From a virus, in IMG/VR virus record IMGVR_UViG_3300021373_002018, positions 1-28,276 of that record: a DNA stretch of 28,276 nucleotides. One strand, given 5' to 3'. Below are positions 8,701 through 16,900 of the stretch, piece after piece (within the stretch, counting starts at the first letter, position 1; each line of letters opens with the position of its first letter). The notes under the pieces were generated by a model. It was not told where the DNA came from. It saw only the letters and a list, made by a program, of their open reading frames with translations, and ran no database searches. The translations under genes were made by a program, and so were the position numbers.

Positions 8701-11024
8701 GACGTTCGAGTCGAGATTCTGGTATAATCTAAGATACGTGTACTGGTTCGAGTACTCGTTCTCTGGTAGTTCAGAATACGAGTACTGATACGAGTAGAGT
8801 TACGTGTGTAGTTTCCGGTATAGTTTCCCGCAAAGTTTCTTGCATAGTTACCTGTAAAGTCGCCTGTATAGTTTCCGACAAAGTTTCTTGCATAGTTACC
8901 TACAAAGTTACCAACGTAATTACCAACAAAGGTTCTGTTATAGTTACCAGTATAGTTTCCCGCAAAGTTTCTTGCATAGTTACCAGTATAGTTTCCTGCA
9001 AAGGTTCTTGAGTAGTTACCTACATAATCTCCAGTAAATGTCCTTGCATAGTTTCCGGCAAAGTTTCCGGTAAACGCTATGACATCATCACGAGTATAGG
9101 TGGATACACGACCACGTGTATATACGGCAGAAAAGATTCTTGAACTTGTACGTGTAGAAGTACGTGTAGAAGTACGTGCATAGTTTCCTACGTAGTCACC
9201 TATGAAGGTACGAGAATAGTTTCCTACGAAAGTTCTACTGTAGTTTCCGGTAAATGTTCTTGAGTAATTACCTACAAAGTCGCCAGTAAATGTTTGCAAA
9301 CGATCACGAGTGTATGCAGATATACGTGCACGTGTATAGTTACCTGTATAGTTACCTGCATAATTGGATACACGACTTCGAGTATAAGCGGATATACGAG
9401 TACGTGTATAATCTCCGGTATAGTTCCCTGCGTAGTTACTGACCCTTGCTCTTGTGTAAGCCGATACTCTGGTACGTGCGTAGTTACCAATAAAGTTTCC
9501 TACGAAAGTTGTTAAACTATCACGAGTATATGCAGAGTTTCTGGTACGACTATAGGAAGAGTTACGAGTCCTAGTACTAATACGAGTATATGCAGAGACA
9601 CGGTTCCTTGCATAGTTACCAATATAATCTCCAAGGAAATCTCTGGTACTGGTACGTGTATATGCACTACTCCTGTTTCGAGAATAAGAGGATACCCTAG
9701 TTCTTGAGTATACTGCAGAATACGCAGAGACACGAGTACGTGAGTAGTTACCCACGAAGTTCCCAACATAATTTCCTGCAAAGTTTGTAGTATATGCAGA
9801 GGTACGAGTTCTGGTGTATGAACTGATTCTAGATCTAGTACTATTTCGGGTGTAATTCGATATTCGAGTTCTAGTGTAGTTCCCTATGAAATTGCCAACG
9901 AAGTCGTTTAGACTATTTCTGGTATAAGACGAAACCCTTGTTCTAGAATAATTACCTTCGAAGTTACGTGAAAAATTCTGAGTACTGTTACGAGTATAAT
10001 TTGAGACACGATTTCTTACATAGTTACCAGTGTACTCACCCGTGTATTCCCCCGCAAAGTTCCTTGAGTAATTACCTACAAAGTCACGAGAGAAATTACC
10101 GACATAATCTCCAATGAAATCTCTTGCAAAGTTATCTGTACTGTTTCGGGTATACTGTGAGTTGCGGGTTCCCGCATATGCGGATCCACGAGTACGTGAG
10201 TATGCAGATGCACGTGTACGAGTATACGCAACTTCTGAAGTTGTACGTCTAGTGTTAGTTGCAGTTCCACGTGCCGCCCAAGTACCTGCATCTGTTGGTG
10301 CACCTTGAGTAGCAGATCTTAATTGATAAGATCCAATGTTTCCATCGATAGCACGTTGGGTTTTAACATGTTGTCCCAATGAGTACTTAATTTGACCGTC
10401 ACCCATTTCAGTGATACCAGAAAATGCTCCTGCACTGTCAACATTTAACCCTGTTAAACTCATTGGTCTAACAGCAGTTGGTGCAGACATCGACTGTCTT
10501 TCATATAGATTAGTAACAGTAGACGTACCATTACCTAAAGTATCTGTGAAAATATTTGCGGTGTGTTCTGCCCAGTCTGCACTTGGAGCAGATGTACCCA
10601 TACGGAATGCGCCTGGATATTCAGATGTTTCAATACGAGATAATAAACGATTAGACAATGTTGCCATATCACTATCGTTCATCTCATAGAAATCACCATT
10701 ATGGAATCCTATAGGTCTACGATAATGAGTACCATTTGTATCTGCCGCTCCGTTTCTTATTTGACGAAGGTTGTATGAAGTTGTTCCTGAAGTAATAGAA
10801 GATGCCGGATGAGTTCCGTCTGGTTCATTGTAGTAAGAATCAACGAAGGTTCCAATTAATGTACCACCATTGTTACCTGCTTTTAACATACCTGCGGAGT
10901 TTACACCACCATCTTTTAGGTGCAACCCTGCTTGATAGGCCAAGTAGTTTTCTTCCGTAGGAGACATCTCCTTCAGATCACCGTTGGTACCTTCTAATTT
11001 TAGTGGGATATTAGATGCAGCCAC
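5778..11024 (-). CDS. Giant tetrapeptide-repeat fibre-like protein, 1748 aa
   Basis: Residues 1-265 form a non-repetitive head (NIPLKLEGTNGDLKEMSPTE..., then NYLAYQAGLHL and later GQHVKTQRAIDGNIGSYQLR) that is paralogous to the head of the upstream 961-aa protein. Residues 266-1119 and 1348-1728 are near-continuous four-residue units such as GNYT, RTFV, RTRV, SAYT, RIST and RTST. Residues 1120-1347 interrupt the array with a Trp-rich beta-sandwich-like domain, probably carbohydrate binding. The last 20 residues end ETYTLYVRTA, as in the paralogue (DTYTLYVRTA). The start is GTG at 11024, because a TGA lies two codons upstream in frame; it has AAGAG 6 bases ahead and aligns with the paralogue's start. 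A late promoter core lies 37 bases upstream. The likely role is a long shaft plus receptor-binding element; trimerisation and location on the virion are inferred. Confidence 0.85.
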   Translation of the reverse strand: MAASNIPLKLEGTNGDLKEMSPTEENYLAYQAGLHLKDGGVNSAGMLKAGNNGGTLIGTFVDSYYNEPDGTHPASSITSGTTSYNLRQIRNGAADTNGTHYRRPIGFHNGDFYEMNDSDMATLSNRLLSRIETSEYPGAFRMGTSAPSADWAEHTANIFTDTLGNGTSTVTNLYERQSMSAPTAVRPMSLTGLNVDSAGAFSGITEMGDGQIKYSLGQHVKTQRAIDGNIGSYQLRSATQGAPTDAGTWAARGTATNTRRTTSEVAYTRTRASAYSRTRGSAYAGTRNSQYTRNSTDNFARDFIGDYVGNFSRDFVGNYSRNFAGEYTGEYTGNYVRNRVSNYTRNSTQNFSRNFEGNYSRTRVSSYTRNSLNDFVGNFIGNYTRTRISNYTRNSTRSRISSYTRTRTSAYTTNFAGNYVGNFVGNYSRTRVSAYSAVYSRTRVSSYSRNRSSAYTRTSTRDFLGDYIGNYARNRVSAYTRISTRTRNSSYSRTRNSAYTRDSLTTFVGNFIGNYARTRVSAYTRARVSNYAGNYTGDYTRTRISAYTRSRVSNYAGNYTGNYTRARISAYTRDRLQTFTGDFVGNYSRTFTGNYSRTFVGNYSRTFIGDYVGNYARTSTRTSTRTSSRIFSAVYTRGRVSTYTRDDVIAFTGNFAGNYARTFTGDYVGNYSRTFAGNYTGNYARNFAGNYTGNYNRTFVGNYVGNFVGNYARNFVGNYTGDFTGNYARNFAGNYTGNYTRNSTRISTRILNYQRTSTRTSTRILDYTRISTRTSTRILTYNRTGYYAGDFTGNYTRISTRTLAYTRIRTATGTYTRARIAAVSYSRISTRTRTAGASYSRIRTAAASYSRISTRTSTRISTRISTRTSVNAAVNFTRIAPKSGATLYYTGTAYYAGNFTGNFTGNFAGNFTGNYARTLYYTGNYSRTLYYAGNFTGNYSRNVTYTGNYTRILYYTGNYTRIGYYTGNYTRISTRTSTRILGYTRIGFYAGNFTGNYTRIGFYAGDFVGDYVRTGYYTGDFTGNYTRISTRTRTSAYTRNSTRISTRTRTSAYTRTRATDYTRSRVSAYTRISTRTRTSAYTRISTRSRSSAYSQNYQRARVSTYTRTSTRDSVVTYVGTVGTRYSDQSNLLYQNFPEWTTGTGSATNYGQNGDGNSRIVDASPKGQDVVWDVSNQDATSNADGGWNTSKFAIDHTKLYRWSVWVRRNTIGNGSFYLGVNGWNAANTNIGVLGRDNGTVYTNPYFQARGWWDNASEGEWFLVVGHVFPSGSGTGAFHADSGIYNRAGEKVIGAQRDFVWQTTNTQARHRSYLYYSTDTSTNQQFWEPRVDDTTNGLCPSVADLINVSGNYARTFTGDYTGNYSRNYAGNFAGDFVGEYTRTSTRNRVSAYTRNRVSAYSRNRVSAYARTRITDYVANYVGNYARTFTGNYTRISTRTSQQTFVGNYSRGFIGNYTRISTRTSQRTFTGNYNRNFVGEYTRDRATDFVANYIGNYSRSFIGNYSRAFGGNYTGNYSRTFVGEYTRNSQRTRVSTYAGNYSRVFVGNYSRNFAGEYTGNYSRDFVGNYSRDRQTDFVGDYTGNFTRDFTGNYTRTFAGDYTGDYTRGFIGDYTRDSLQTFTGDFTGNYSRDFIGNYGRTRVSQYLGDFTGDYTRTFTGEYTRVSTRVSTRTRLSTYSRTRNSTYTTNFNRTRTSQYLGDFTGNYTRDFIGNYSRDFIGNYSRNFVGNYTGTTLDSATEVIETYTLYVRTA
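5841..6983 (-). repeat. Tetrapeptide (12-nt) repeat array, C-terminal block of the 1748-aa protein
   Basis: About 95 four-residue units in one reading frame, dominated by GNY[TSA], R[NTD]F[VTAI] and RTRV-SAY[TS] combinations. Codons of equivalent residues vary freely (GGT/GGA/GGC, AAC/AAT), so most units were not copied recently at DNA level. The block starts immediately after the inserted domain ('NVSGNYARTF') and keeps the four-residue phase to 'GNYTG' near the C-terminus. Confidence 0.85.
6984..7665 (-). other. Inserted domain in the repeat protein: probable carbohydrate-binding beta-sandwich
   Basis: Residues 1120-1347 break the tetrapeptide pattern. The segment is rich in Trp and Tyr, with 'LYRWSVWVRRN', 'GSFYLGVNGWN', 'ARGWWDNASEGEWFLVVGHV' and a closing 'QFWEPRVDD' plus 'CPSVADLIN'. 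This order (strand with YRWSVWV, then W-rich loop, then F-x-x-P-R-x-D) resembles non-catalytic carbohydrate-binding domains found in marine phage fibres. The family is inferred from pattern only. It contains the only cysteine I noticed in the array region. Confidence 0.6.
7780..7950 (-). repeat. Three near-identical ~35-nt direct repeats inside the array
   Basis: Copies begin near 7780, 7864 and 7912 and share the core GTATAGGCAGATGTACGAGT (read on the plus strand) plus about 14 further bases with only one or two changes. Offsets of 84 and 48 bases are multiples of 12, so the copies are in the same repeat phase. They encode RISTRTRTSAYTR. The close DNA identity contrasts with the synonymous divergence of the rest of the array and points to recent local duplication. 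Confidence 0.75.
8335..8402 (-). other. Conserved interruption motif of the tetrapeptide array (copy in the 1748-aa protein)
   Basis: Residues 875-897 read NFTRIAPKSGATLYY followed by TGTAYYAG and break the four-residue phase with Pro-Lys. The 961-aa paralogue has a matching break at 12165-12227 (FTRIGPKGNTQYY, LGTAYYTG). Its retention in both proteins suggests a structural junction. Confidence 0.7.
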
Positions 11025-11049
11025 AAATCACTCTTTTGTCAAAAATTTA

Positions 11050-11073
11050 AAACTTATCTCTATTTATAAGTTT
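11050..11073 (-). other. A/T-rich hairpin overlapping a late promoter core
   Basis: AAACTTAT at 11050-11057 and ATAAGTTT at 11066-11073 are an exact 8-base inverted repeat with an 8-base loop, just downstream of the 961-aa gene's stop on the minus strand. On that strand the second arm is followed by TTAAATTTTT, so it could act as a weak terminator for upstream transcription. The stem has only one G-C pair per arm, making this tentative. Confidence 0.3.
11061..11068 (-). promoter_or_regulatory. Candidate T4-type late promoter core (TATAAATA) for the 1748-aa gene
   Basis: An exact TATAAATA on the minus strand lies in the 51-base gap between the 961-aa stop (11076) and the 1748-aa GTG start (11024), leaving a leader of about 30 bases. 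It would let the larger repeat protein be expressed independently of its paralogue. Confidence 0.65.
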
Positions 11074-11075
11074 AT

Positions 11076-13961
11076 TTAGGCTGTGCGAACATACAACGTA
11101 TAGGTGTCTACAGCAAGTACTGTGTTACCAATCGTTTGTCCGAAGTAGTCTCCTGTGAAACTTCTAGAATAATTACCTGCATAATTTCTCGCATAGTTAC
11201 CCACATAATCACCAACAAAGAATCTAGTAAATGTACTTGCACTGTTACTGGTATATTGACTTACACGAGTTCTACTGAAATTACGTGAAAAATTCTGGGT
11301 ACGGTCTCTAGTATAGGTACCTTCATAGGAACTAGTTCTGGTACGAGTATAGGTGCCACTGTAATCACCCAAGTAGTTACCTATAAAGTTACCAAGATAA
11401 TCTGCAGTGTAATTACCTAAGTAGTTAGATGTTCTAGTTCTTGCAAAAGCACTGGTTCTATTGTTTCGAGTAAAGTTTCCTTGGTAGTTACCAGTGTAAT
11501 TACCCGCAAAGTTTCCACCAATATAGTCACCTACAAAGGGCGAAGTTGCCGCATATTGAGAAACCCTTGTTCTATTGAAATTCGAGGTTCTAGTACGAGT
11601 TGATGTTCTAGTACTAATACGAGTGTAATTACCTGCGTAGTTTCCTGCATACGCATTTACATAGTTACCAGTGTAATTACCTGCGAAGTTTCTACTAAAG
11701 TTACGGGCATAATCACCTGCATAGTTTGGTATATAGTTACCAGTGTAATTGCCTGCAAAGTTCCTTGAGTATACACCGACATAAGCGCCCGATTCTGGGC
11801 CACCACTGTAGTTACCAGTATAGACATCCTCGTTAACATAGTTACCAGTGTAATTACCGGCAAAGTTCCTTGAGTATGCAGATGTACGTGTACTGGTATA
11901 GGTGGCAACGTAGTCACCAACAAAGTTGGCAATTACAATTCTAGTAAAGTTACTAGTACGGGTACGTGAATAATCTCTCGTAAATCCTCCACCATAGTTA
12001 CCTATAAAGTTACCTGTGTAACTCTCGGTACCGACACGATCTCTAGTATATACCTGAGTACCCTTTTCCTGATCAGGGATTGGCCCGATATAGTCACCAA
12101 CAAAAGTTACTGTACTAGATCTTGTGCGAGTGCTATCACGAGTATAACTACCACCTATATAATCACCAGTATAGTATGCAGTACCTAAGTAGTACTGGGT
12201 ATTACCTTTTGGCCCGATACGAGTAAATGGCCCTGTTACACCAAGACTTGATCTGATTCTAGTGAAGTTACCAAGGAATGTACGTGCGTATTGACCACTG
12301 TAATCTGCAGTGTAGTTACCAGTGTACGTTTCATCTCTTGATCTAAGGAAGGCAGAATCTCTATTGCCTGTAAAGTTCCTTGAGTAATTAGATGTACGAG
12401 TACGAGTCGAGATTCTGGTAAAGTTACTACTACGAGATCTCGTGAAATTACGTGCGTAATTACCTGTGTAGTTAGATGTTCTAGTTCTGGTCGAGATGCG
12501 AGTGAAACCTACCGTCCTTGTGTATTCCCCTACATAGTCTCTCGAATAATTAGATGTACGGGTACGAGTCGAGGTTCTAGTAAAAGCAGACTCTCGTGTG
12601 CGGGTCGAGTTACTTACATAGTTACCAAGGAAGTTACCTGCATAGTTACCTGCAAAGTTTCCACCAATATAGTCACCTATAAAGTTTCTTGCATATGTTG
12701 ACCCACGACTTCTCGTGTAGTTACTAGTACGAGTACGTGTACTGGTACGTGTGAAGTTTGCGGCATAGTTACCTAAGTATCCAATGGTTCTGGTAAAACC
12801 TGCATAGTTACCTACGAACTCCTGAGTATAGTCACCTATAAAGTTTCTTGCATAGTTCTCACTAAAGTTTCTTGTGAAGTTTTGGGTTGAATCACGAGTG
12901 GATATTCTCGTGTAGTTACCAGTGTAATTACCTATAAAGTCACGTGAGTAAGTACCTGAGTAATTACCTACGAAGTTTCCAAGGAATTCACCTGTATAGT
13001 TACCTATAAAGTTACGAGTATAATTACCAATAAAATCCCCAATAAAATCCGAAGATGTGGTGCGTTGATAGTTATCTGTGAAGTTACGTGAGTAGTTACC
13101 AATATATACAGATGATCTCGAACGTGTATAGTTTTGTTCGTTAACTAAACGAATTGTGTTTGTCGCAGTACCAACACTTCTCCAAGTACCTACCGCTGGC
13201 GCACCTTGAGTCGCAGTACGAAGTAAGTAAGATCCAATGTTGTCACTGATCGCTCTACGAGTCTTTGCACGTTGACCTAATGTAACTTCGATTTGTCGTT
13301 CGGTTAACTTCTCTAAACCTTGGTAAGTACCAGTGGATCCACTACTTCTTTTAATACCCACGATAGAAGACTCACCGTTCTGATCATCACGGATAGAAGT
13401 AGGTGCGGTCATAGAAGTTCTGCGCCATATACTATAGTCGTTTATAGTAAATGCATTACCTGCACTATCTGCACGTTGATCCACCATAATACTTGGTAGT
13501 AGTATATCGTAATCTGAACTTGGACGTGACGCAGATAATTTTAGACTGCCAGGATAATCCGACAATGCAATACGAGAATTTAGATCATCTACGAGAGTGT
13601 TCAGATCGGTACTATTCATCTCATAAACATTACCATCATAGTGCGCTACAGGTAATCGGAAATCACTGTCGGTCTCTGCCGCAGTACCGTTAATCTGATA
13701 AATGTTTTGACTAGTAGAGATAACAGATTGTTGATCGTATGGGTGAGTTCCTACAGGTTCGGGAAAGTACGTATCAGTTAACGTACCAATCAACCTGTTT
13801 CCGGAAGCAGTTGTGGTTAGTAGTCCAACATCTGAACTGTCGGCCACAGCAGTATGACTACCGACCAGATAGGCAAGATAGTTCTTCTCTGTTGAGCTAA
13901 CCTGTTGGAGCTTACCATCACTGTCTTTTAACTTTAACGGTAATGCCTTATTATCCGACAT
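11076..13961 (-). CDS. Tetrapeptide-repeat fibre-like protein, 961 aa, paralogue of the 1748-aa protein
   Basis: Residues 1-275 are a head domain related to that of the 1748-aa protein. Shared landmarks include PLKLKDSDGKLQQVSSTEKN, NYLAYLVGSH, the LIGT-TDTYFPEPVGTHP stretch, YEMNSTDL, and GQRAKTRRAISDNIGSYLLR. Residues 276-937 are tetrapeptide units (GNYT, RNFI, RTRT, SNYT, FTRI and similar), with several breaks such as 'GPFTRIGPKGNTQYY' and 'GPIPDQEKGTQVYTRD'. The tail ends DTYTLYVRTA. Unlike its paralogue it has no Trp-rich inserted domain. The ATG at 13961 follows the 1101-aa gene's stop by 17 bases and has AGGAAG 5 bases ahead. A late promoter core lies about 100 bases upstream, inside the 1101-aa gene. 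It is likely a structural or receptor-binding fibre partner of the larger paralogue. Confidence 0.85.
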   Translation of the reverse strand: MSDNKALPLKLKDSDGKLQQVSSTEKNYLAYLVGSHTAVADSSDVGLLTTTASGNRLIGTLTDTYFPEPVGTHPYDQQSVISTSQNIYQINGTAAETDSDFRLPVAHYDGNVYEMNSTDLNTLVDDLNSRIALSDYPGSLKLSASRPSSDYDILLPSIMVDQRADSAGNAFTINDYSIWRRTSMTAPTSIRDDQNGESSIVGIKRSSGSTGTYQGLEKLTERQIEVTLGQRAKTRRAISDNIGSYLLRTATQGAPAVGTWRSVGTATNTIRLVNEQNYTRSRSSVYIGNYSRNFTDNYQRTTSSDFIGDFIGNYTRNFIGNYTGEFLGNFVGNYSGTYSRDFIGNYTGNYTRISTRDSTQNFTRNFSENYARNFIGDYTQEFVGNYAGFTRTIGYLGNYAANFTRTSTRTRTSNYTRSRGSTYARNFIGDYIGGNFAGNYAGNFLGNYVSNSTRTRESAFTRTSTRTRTSNYSRDYVGEYTRTVGFTRISTRTRTSNYTGNYARNFTRSRSSNFTRISTRTRTSNYSRNFTGNRDSAFLRSRDETYTGNYTADYSGQYARTFLGNFTRIRSSLGVTGPFTRIGPKGNTQYYLGTAYYTGDYIGGSYTRDSTRTRSSTVTFVGDYIGPIPDQEKGTQVYTRDRVGTESYTGNFIGNYGGGFTRDYSRTRTSNFTRIVIANFVGDYVATYTSTRTSAYSRNFAGNYTGNYVNEDVYTGNYSGGPESGAYVGVYSRNFAGNYTGNYIPNYAGDYARNFSRNFAGNYTGNYVNAYAGNYAGNYTRISTRTSTRTRTSNFNRTRVSQYAATSPFVGDYIGGNFAGNYTGNYQGNFTRNNRTSAFARTRTSNYLGNYTADYLGNFIGNYLGDYSGTYTRTRTSSYEGTYTRDRTQNFSRNFSRTRVSQYTSNSASTFTRFFVGDYVGNYARNYAGNYSRSFTGDYFGQTIGNTVLAVDTYTLYVRTA
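11150..13140 (-). repeat. Tetrapeptide (12-nt) repeat array of the 961-aa protein
   Basis: About 165 four-residue units with the same vocabulary as the larger paralogue: GNY[TSA], R[ND]F[AIST], RTRT-SNY[TS], RIST. There is a higher share of Phe-containing and SNYT units and more frequent breaks. Synonymous codons are scrambled between units. The array starts at NYTRSRSSVYIGNY and ends near RSFTGDYFGQTIGN. Confidence 0.85.
12165..12227 (-). other. Conserved interruption motif of the tetrapeptide array (copy in the 961-aa protein)
   Basis: Residues 579-599 read FTRIGPKGNTQYY then LGTAYYTG. They match the break in the 1748-aa protein at the F-T-R-I, P-K, Y-Y and G-T-A-Y-Y positions with one residue fewer between them. 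Confidence 0.7.
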
Positions 13962-13978
13962 TCTACTTCCTATCTATT

Positions 13979-16900
13979 CTAGTTAAGAAGAGTACCGTTT
14001 TCGTCATAGATTAAAACAGTCCTTCTTGCGAGTTCATTCAGTGCATTTACGATGTTATCATTATTTATACCTGCAGTAGCAAAGAATCCACCGTCTGTAC
14101 TGGAGTCTAGATTATACAGTTTTCCAACTCGTGTGTCAAGTTCCGCAATGTCACTGTCATTTGAGAGTATATCATCATGAAGTTCGTTGATACCACCCGC
14201 AACATCTTGTGCAGTAGTATCAAGATCTTCGTCTGTGTGAAGAGCACGTCCATGAATCTCGACTTTACTTGCAGTCATCTCCACCGCAAGAGTAGATCCA
14301 GACCAGATATCTAGTTGATTACTACTGTTCTGTAAACGACCAAACTGAGTTCCTGCATCCTTGAGATATATGTCACCACCATCTGCATCAAGAGTGATAT
14401 CTCCTGCAACATCATATGTCAAGGATCCTACAACATCAATCTCTTGGTTGGTACCAAGGTTGTAGGTAAACTTAGTTACCGCATTATCCTTGAAGAATAT
14501 ATCCGCACCGTTTGCATCTAGTACGATGTCACCGTTCGCATCCAATGTGATATTGGATCCTGCAGTAATAGTTGTATTACCACCTGAAGTGATACTCTGG
14601 GTTGTTCCTGCAGTTGATGCAATTGCACCTGTCGCAATCTCTGTGAAACTTGCAGCGCTATCAGTATGAGAACCAGATACTCCGTGAGATAGATTACCAT
14701 TAATATCTAAGGTATTGGTTGCACCCATACCATACGAGAATCTTGCAGTTCCACCATCTTTAAAGTCAATGTCCCCACCGTCTGCATCTAGTACAATATC
14801 ACCAGAGGCATCTACTGTATATTTACCAGATACATCCATCTCCAATGAGTTATCATTGTTAAGAGTAAATTGGACTGACTGGTTATTTGCTTGACCACTT
14901 GTATGTTTAAATCTAATCTGGTTGCCATCTGCTACAAGATCAATATCACCAGTCGCATCCACTTTAACATCATTGGGTGCTGTGATTATATAATTACCAT
15001 CCGTATTTGAAACTGTATGAGTTACTTCATCAGAATTGATACCATTTTTAAATATAATATCATTGCCATCGGCATCTAATGTGATATCTCCAGAAGCATC
15101 TACTAAGAAGTCACCAGTGACATTATGAGTCTGATCTAATGACGTTGTATTCAAAGTACCCAAAGAAGTACTTGACATATTTCCAGTAGATGTTATACTG
15201 TATGTACCATCGGCCGAATCAGAATAGTTACCTGATACTGTACGGTCTAGATTACCAGTGACATCCAGAGTATTCGTTGCACCCATACCATACGCAAATC
15301 GTGTAGTACCTGCGTCTTTGAAATCAATGTCTGCACCATTTGCATCAAGGACAATATCCCCTTCTGCATCTACAGTAAAGTTACCTTCCGCATCTATTAA
15401 AGTATTTCCACCCGAAGCGATAGTAGCGTTACCATCTGCAGTCATAGACAATGCACTGTTTGTGTATACAGTGAATCCGTCTGCGGCATTGATTGTTCGG
15501 ATACCTGCAGATGAGTCTGTATGATCTCCTGTTACATCTACATTGAGATTCCCTGATACATCCTCAGTCAGATTTCCGGTTACGTCTAGTGTGTTACTTG
15601 CACCTAGACCGTATTCAAAACGAGCAACACCTGCATGTTTAAAGTCAATGTCATTACCGCCAGCATCCAGTACTATGTCACCTGCGACATCGTATGTTAA
15701 GGATCCTGCAACGTCTACTTCTTGGTTTGTACCGAAGTTGTATGTGAACTTAGTGACACCACCATCTTTGAAGAAGATATCTGAACCATCAGCATCAAGA
15801 GTAATATCTCCAGATGCATCTACAGTGTAATTACCTGTTACTGTATGGAGTTGTGCACCAGACTTGGTGTTGAACGTTCCAGAAGTGCTAACGTCAGTAT
15901 TTCCAGTCGCACCGATATGGTACGTACCATCTGCACTGTCAGAGTAATTACCTGAGACAGTTTGTGATAGGTTTCCAGTGACATCAAGTGTATTGGAAGC
16001 ACCCAACCCGTATTCAAAACGAGAGGTTCCACCGTGTTTGAAGTCAATGTCGGTTCCACCGGCATCAAATACAATGTCACCCGAAACGTCATAGGTAAGA
16101 TTACCAGTTACATCAATCTCGTTCGTTGCACCAAGATTGTGTCGGATTCTTAATTGACCTGCATGTTTGAAGTCAATCTGATCACCGTCAGCATCAAGGA
16201 TCACATCACCAGTTGCATCTACGAAGAAGTCTCCGTCAACGGTGTGAGTTGCTGCAAGTGAATTTGTGTTGAACGTACCACGAGTTATAAGTTCTGTGTT
16301 ACCCGTTGCACCAATGTGTAAGGTACCGTCTGCACTATCTGATTTATTACCAGATACAGTCTCGGTAAGATTACCTGTAACGTCATATGTGTTAGTTGTA
16401 CCAAGCCCATATTCGAAACGAGAAACACCTGCGTGTTTAAAGTCGATATCGTTACCACCTGCGTCAAGGACAATATCGCCCGCAACGTCATAGGTCAAAG
16501 AACCTGCTACGTCTACCTCTTGGTTTGTACCCAAGTTGTAGGTGAATTTGGTTGTACCTGCTTGCTTGAAGTAGATATCATCTCCGTCTACATCAAGACT
16601 GATATCCTTTACTGCGTCTACAGTATAGTTGCCAGGCGCAGTGATTGTGAAGTCTGCGTTATCTGCAAGAGTATGAGTAACAGTGTCAGCACCCGCACCG
16701 TTCTTGAATATAATATCATTGCCGTCTGCATCAAGTGTAATGTCTCCACTTGCATCGACCAGTACATTACCTGTTACGGTTGCAGTGAGATCATCCCCTG
16801 CAGTAAAGTCCATTGTACTGACAGATGTCAGATCATAGAGATCAGAGACATTAATATCATACGCACCAGTAACGTCTTGTACGTTTGTCGAACCTAGTGT

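Larger units (their letters stand above)
7666..10231 (-). repeat. Tetrapeptide (12-nt) repeat array, N-terminal block of the 1748-aa protein
   Basis: About 210 four-residue units. Three zones differ in composition. Near the head, RTRV-SAYT and R[ND]F-GNY units are mixed. In the middle there are long GNY/RTF runs and RTST-RIST runs. Towards the insert, TGNYTRIGYY-type and RISTRTRTSAYT units dominate. A distinctive break (FTRIAPKSGATLYY) occurs at 8335-8402. Confidence 0.85.

Noticed and set aside
9294-9515. Plus-strand open frames across the repeat genes (also near 10114-10308, 15258-15830, 16433-16897, 19521-19985)
   Set aside because: They lie opposite long, strongly supported minus-strand genes, have low-complexity or mirror-repeat protein sequence, and lack convincing ribosome-binding sites. 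They arise from the repeat composition.
5841-10231. CRISPR-like or minisatellite array because of short regular DNA repeats
   Set aside because: The period is 12 nt, in frame with one open 1748-codon gene, and there are no spacers or constant repeats of 20-40 nt. The repeats are coding.
5778-13961. Diversity-generating retroelement target
   Set aside because: No reverse transcriptase, template repeat or accessory gene is visible in the window, and variation in the arrays is unit shuffling, not adenine-specific change at a C-terminal variable region.
5778-13961. Collagen-like Gly-x-y fibre
   Set aside because: Glycine recurs at multiples of four residues, not three, and proline is almost absent.
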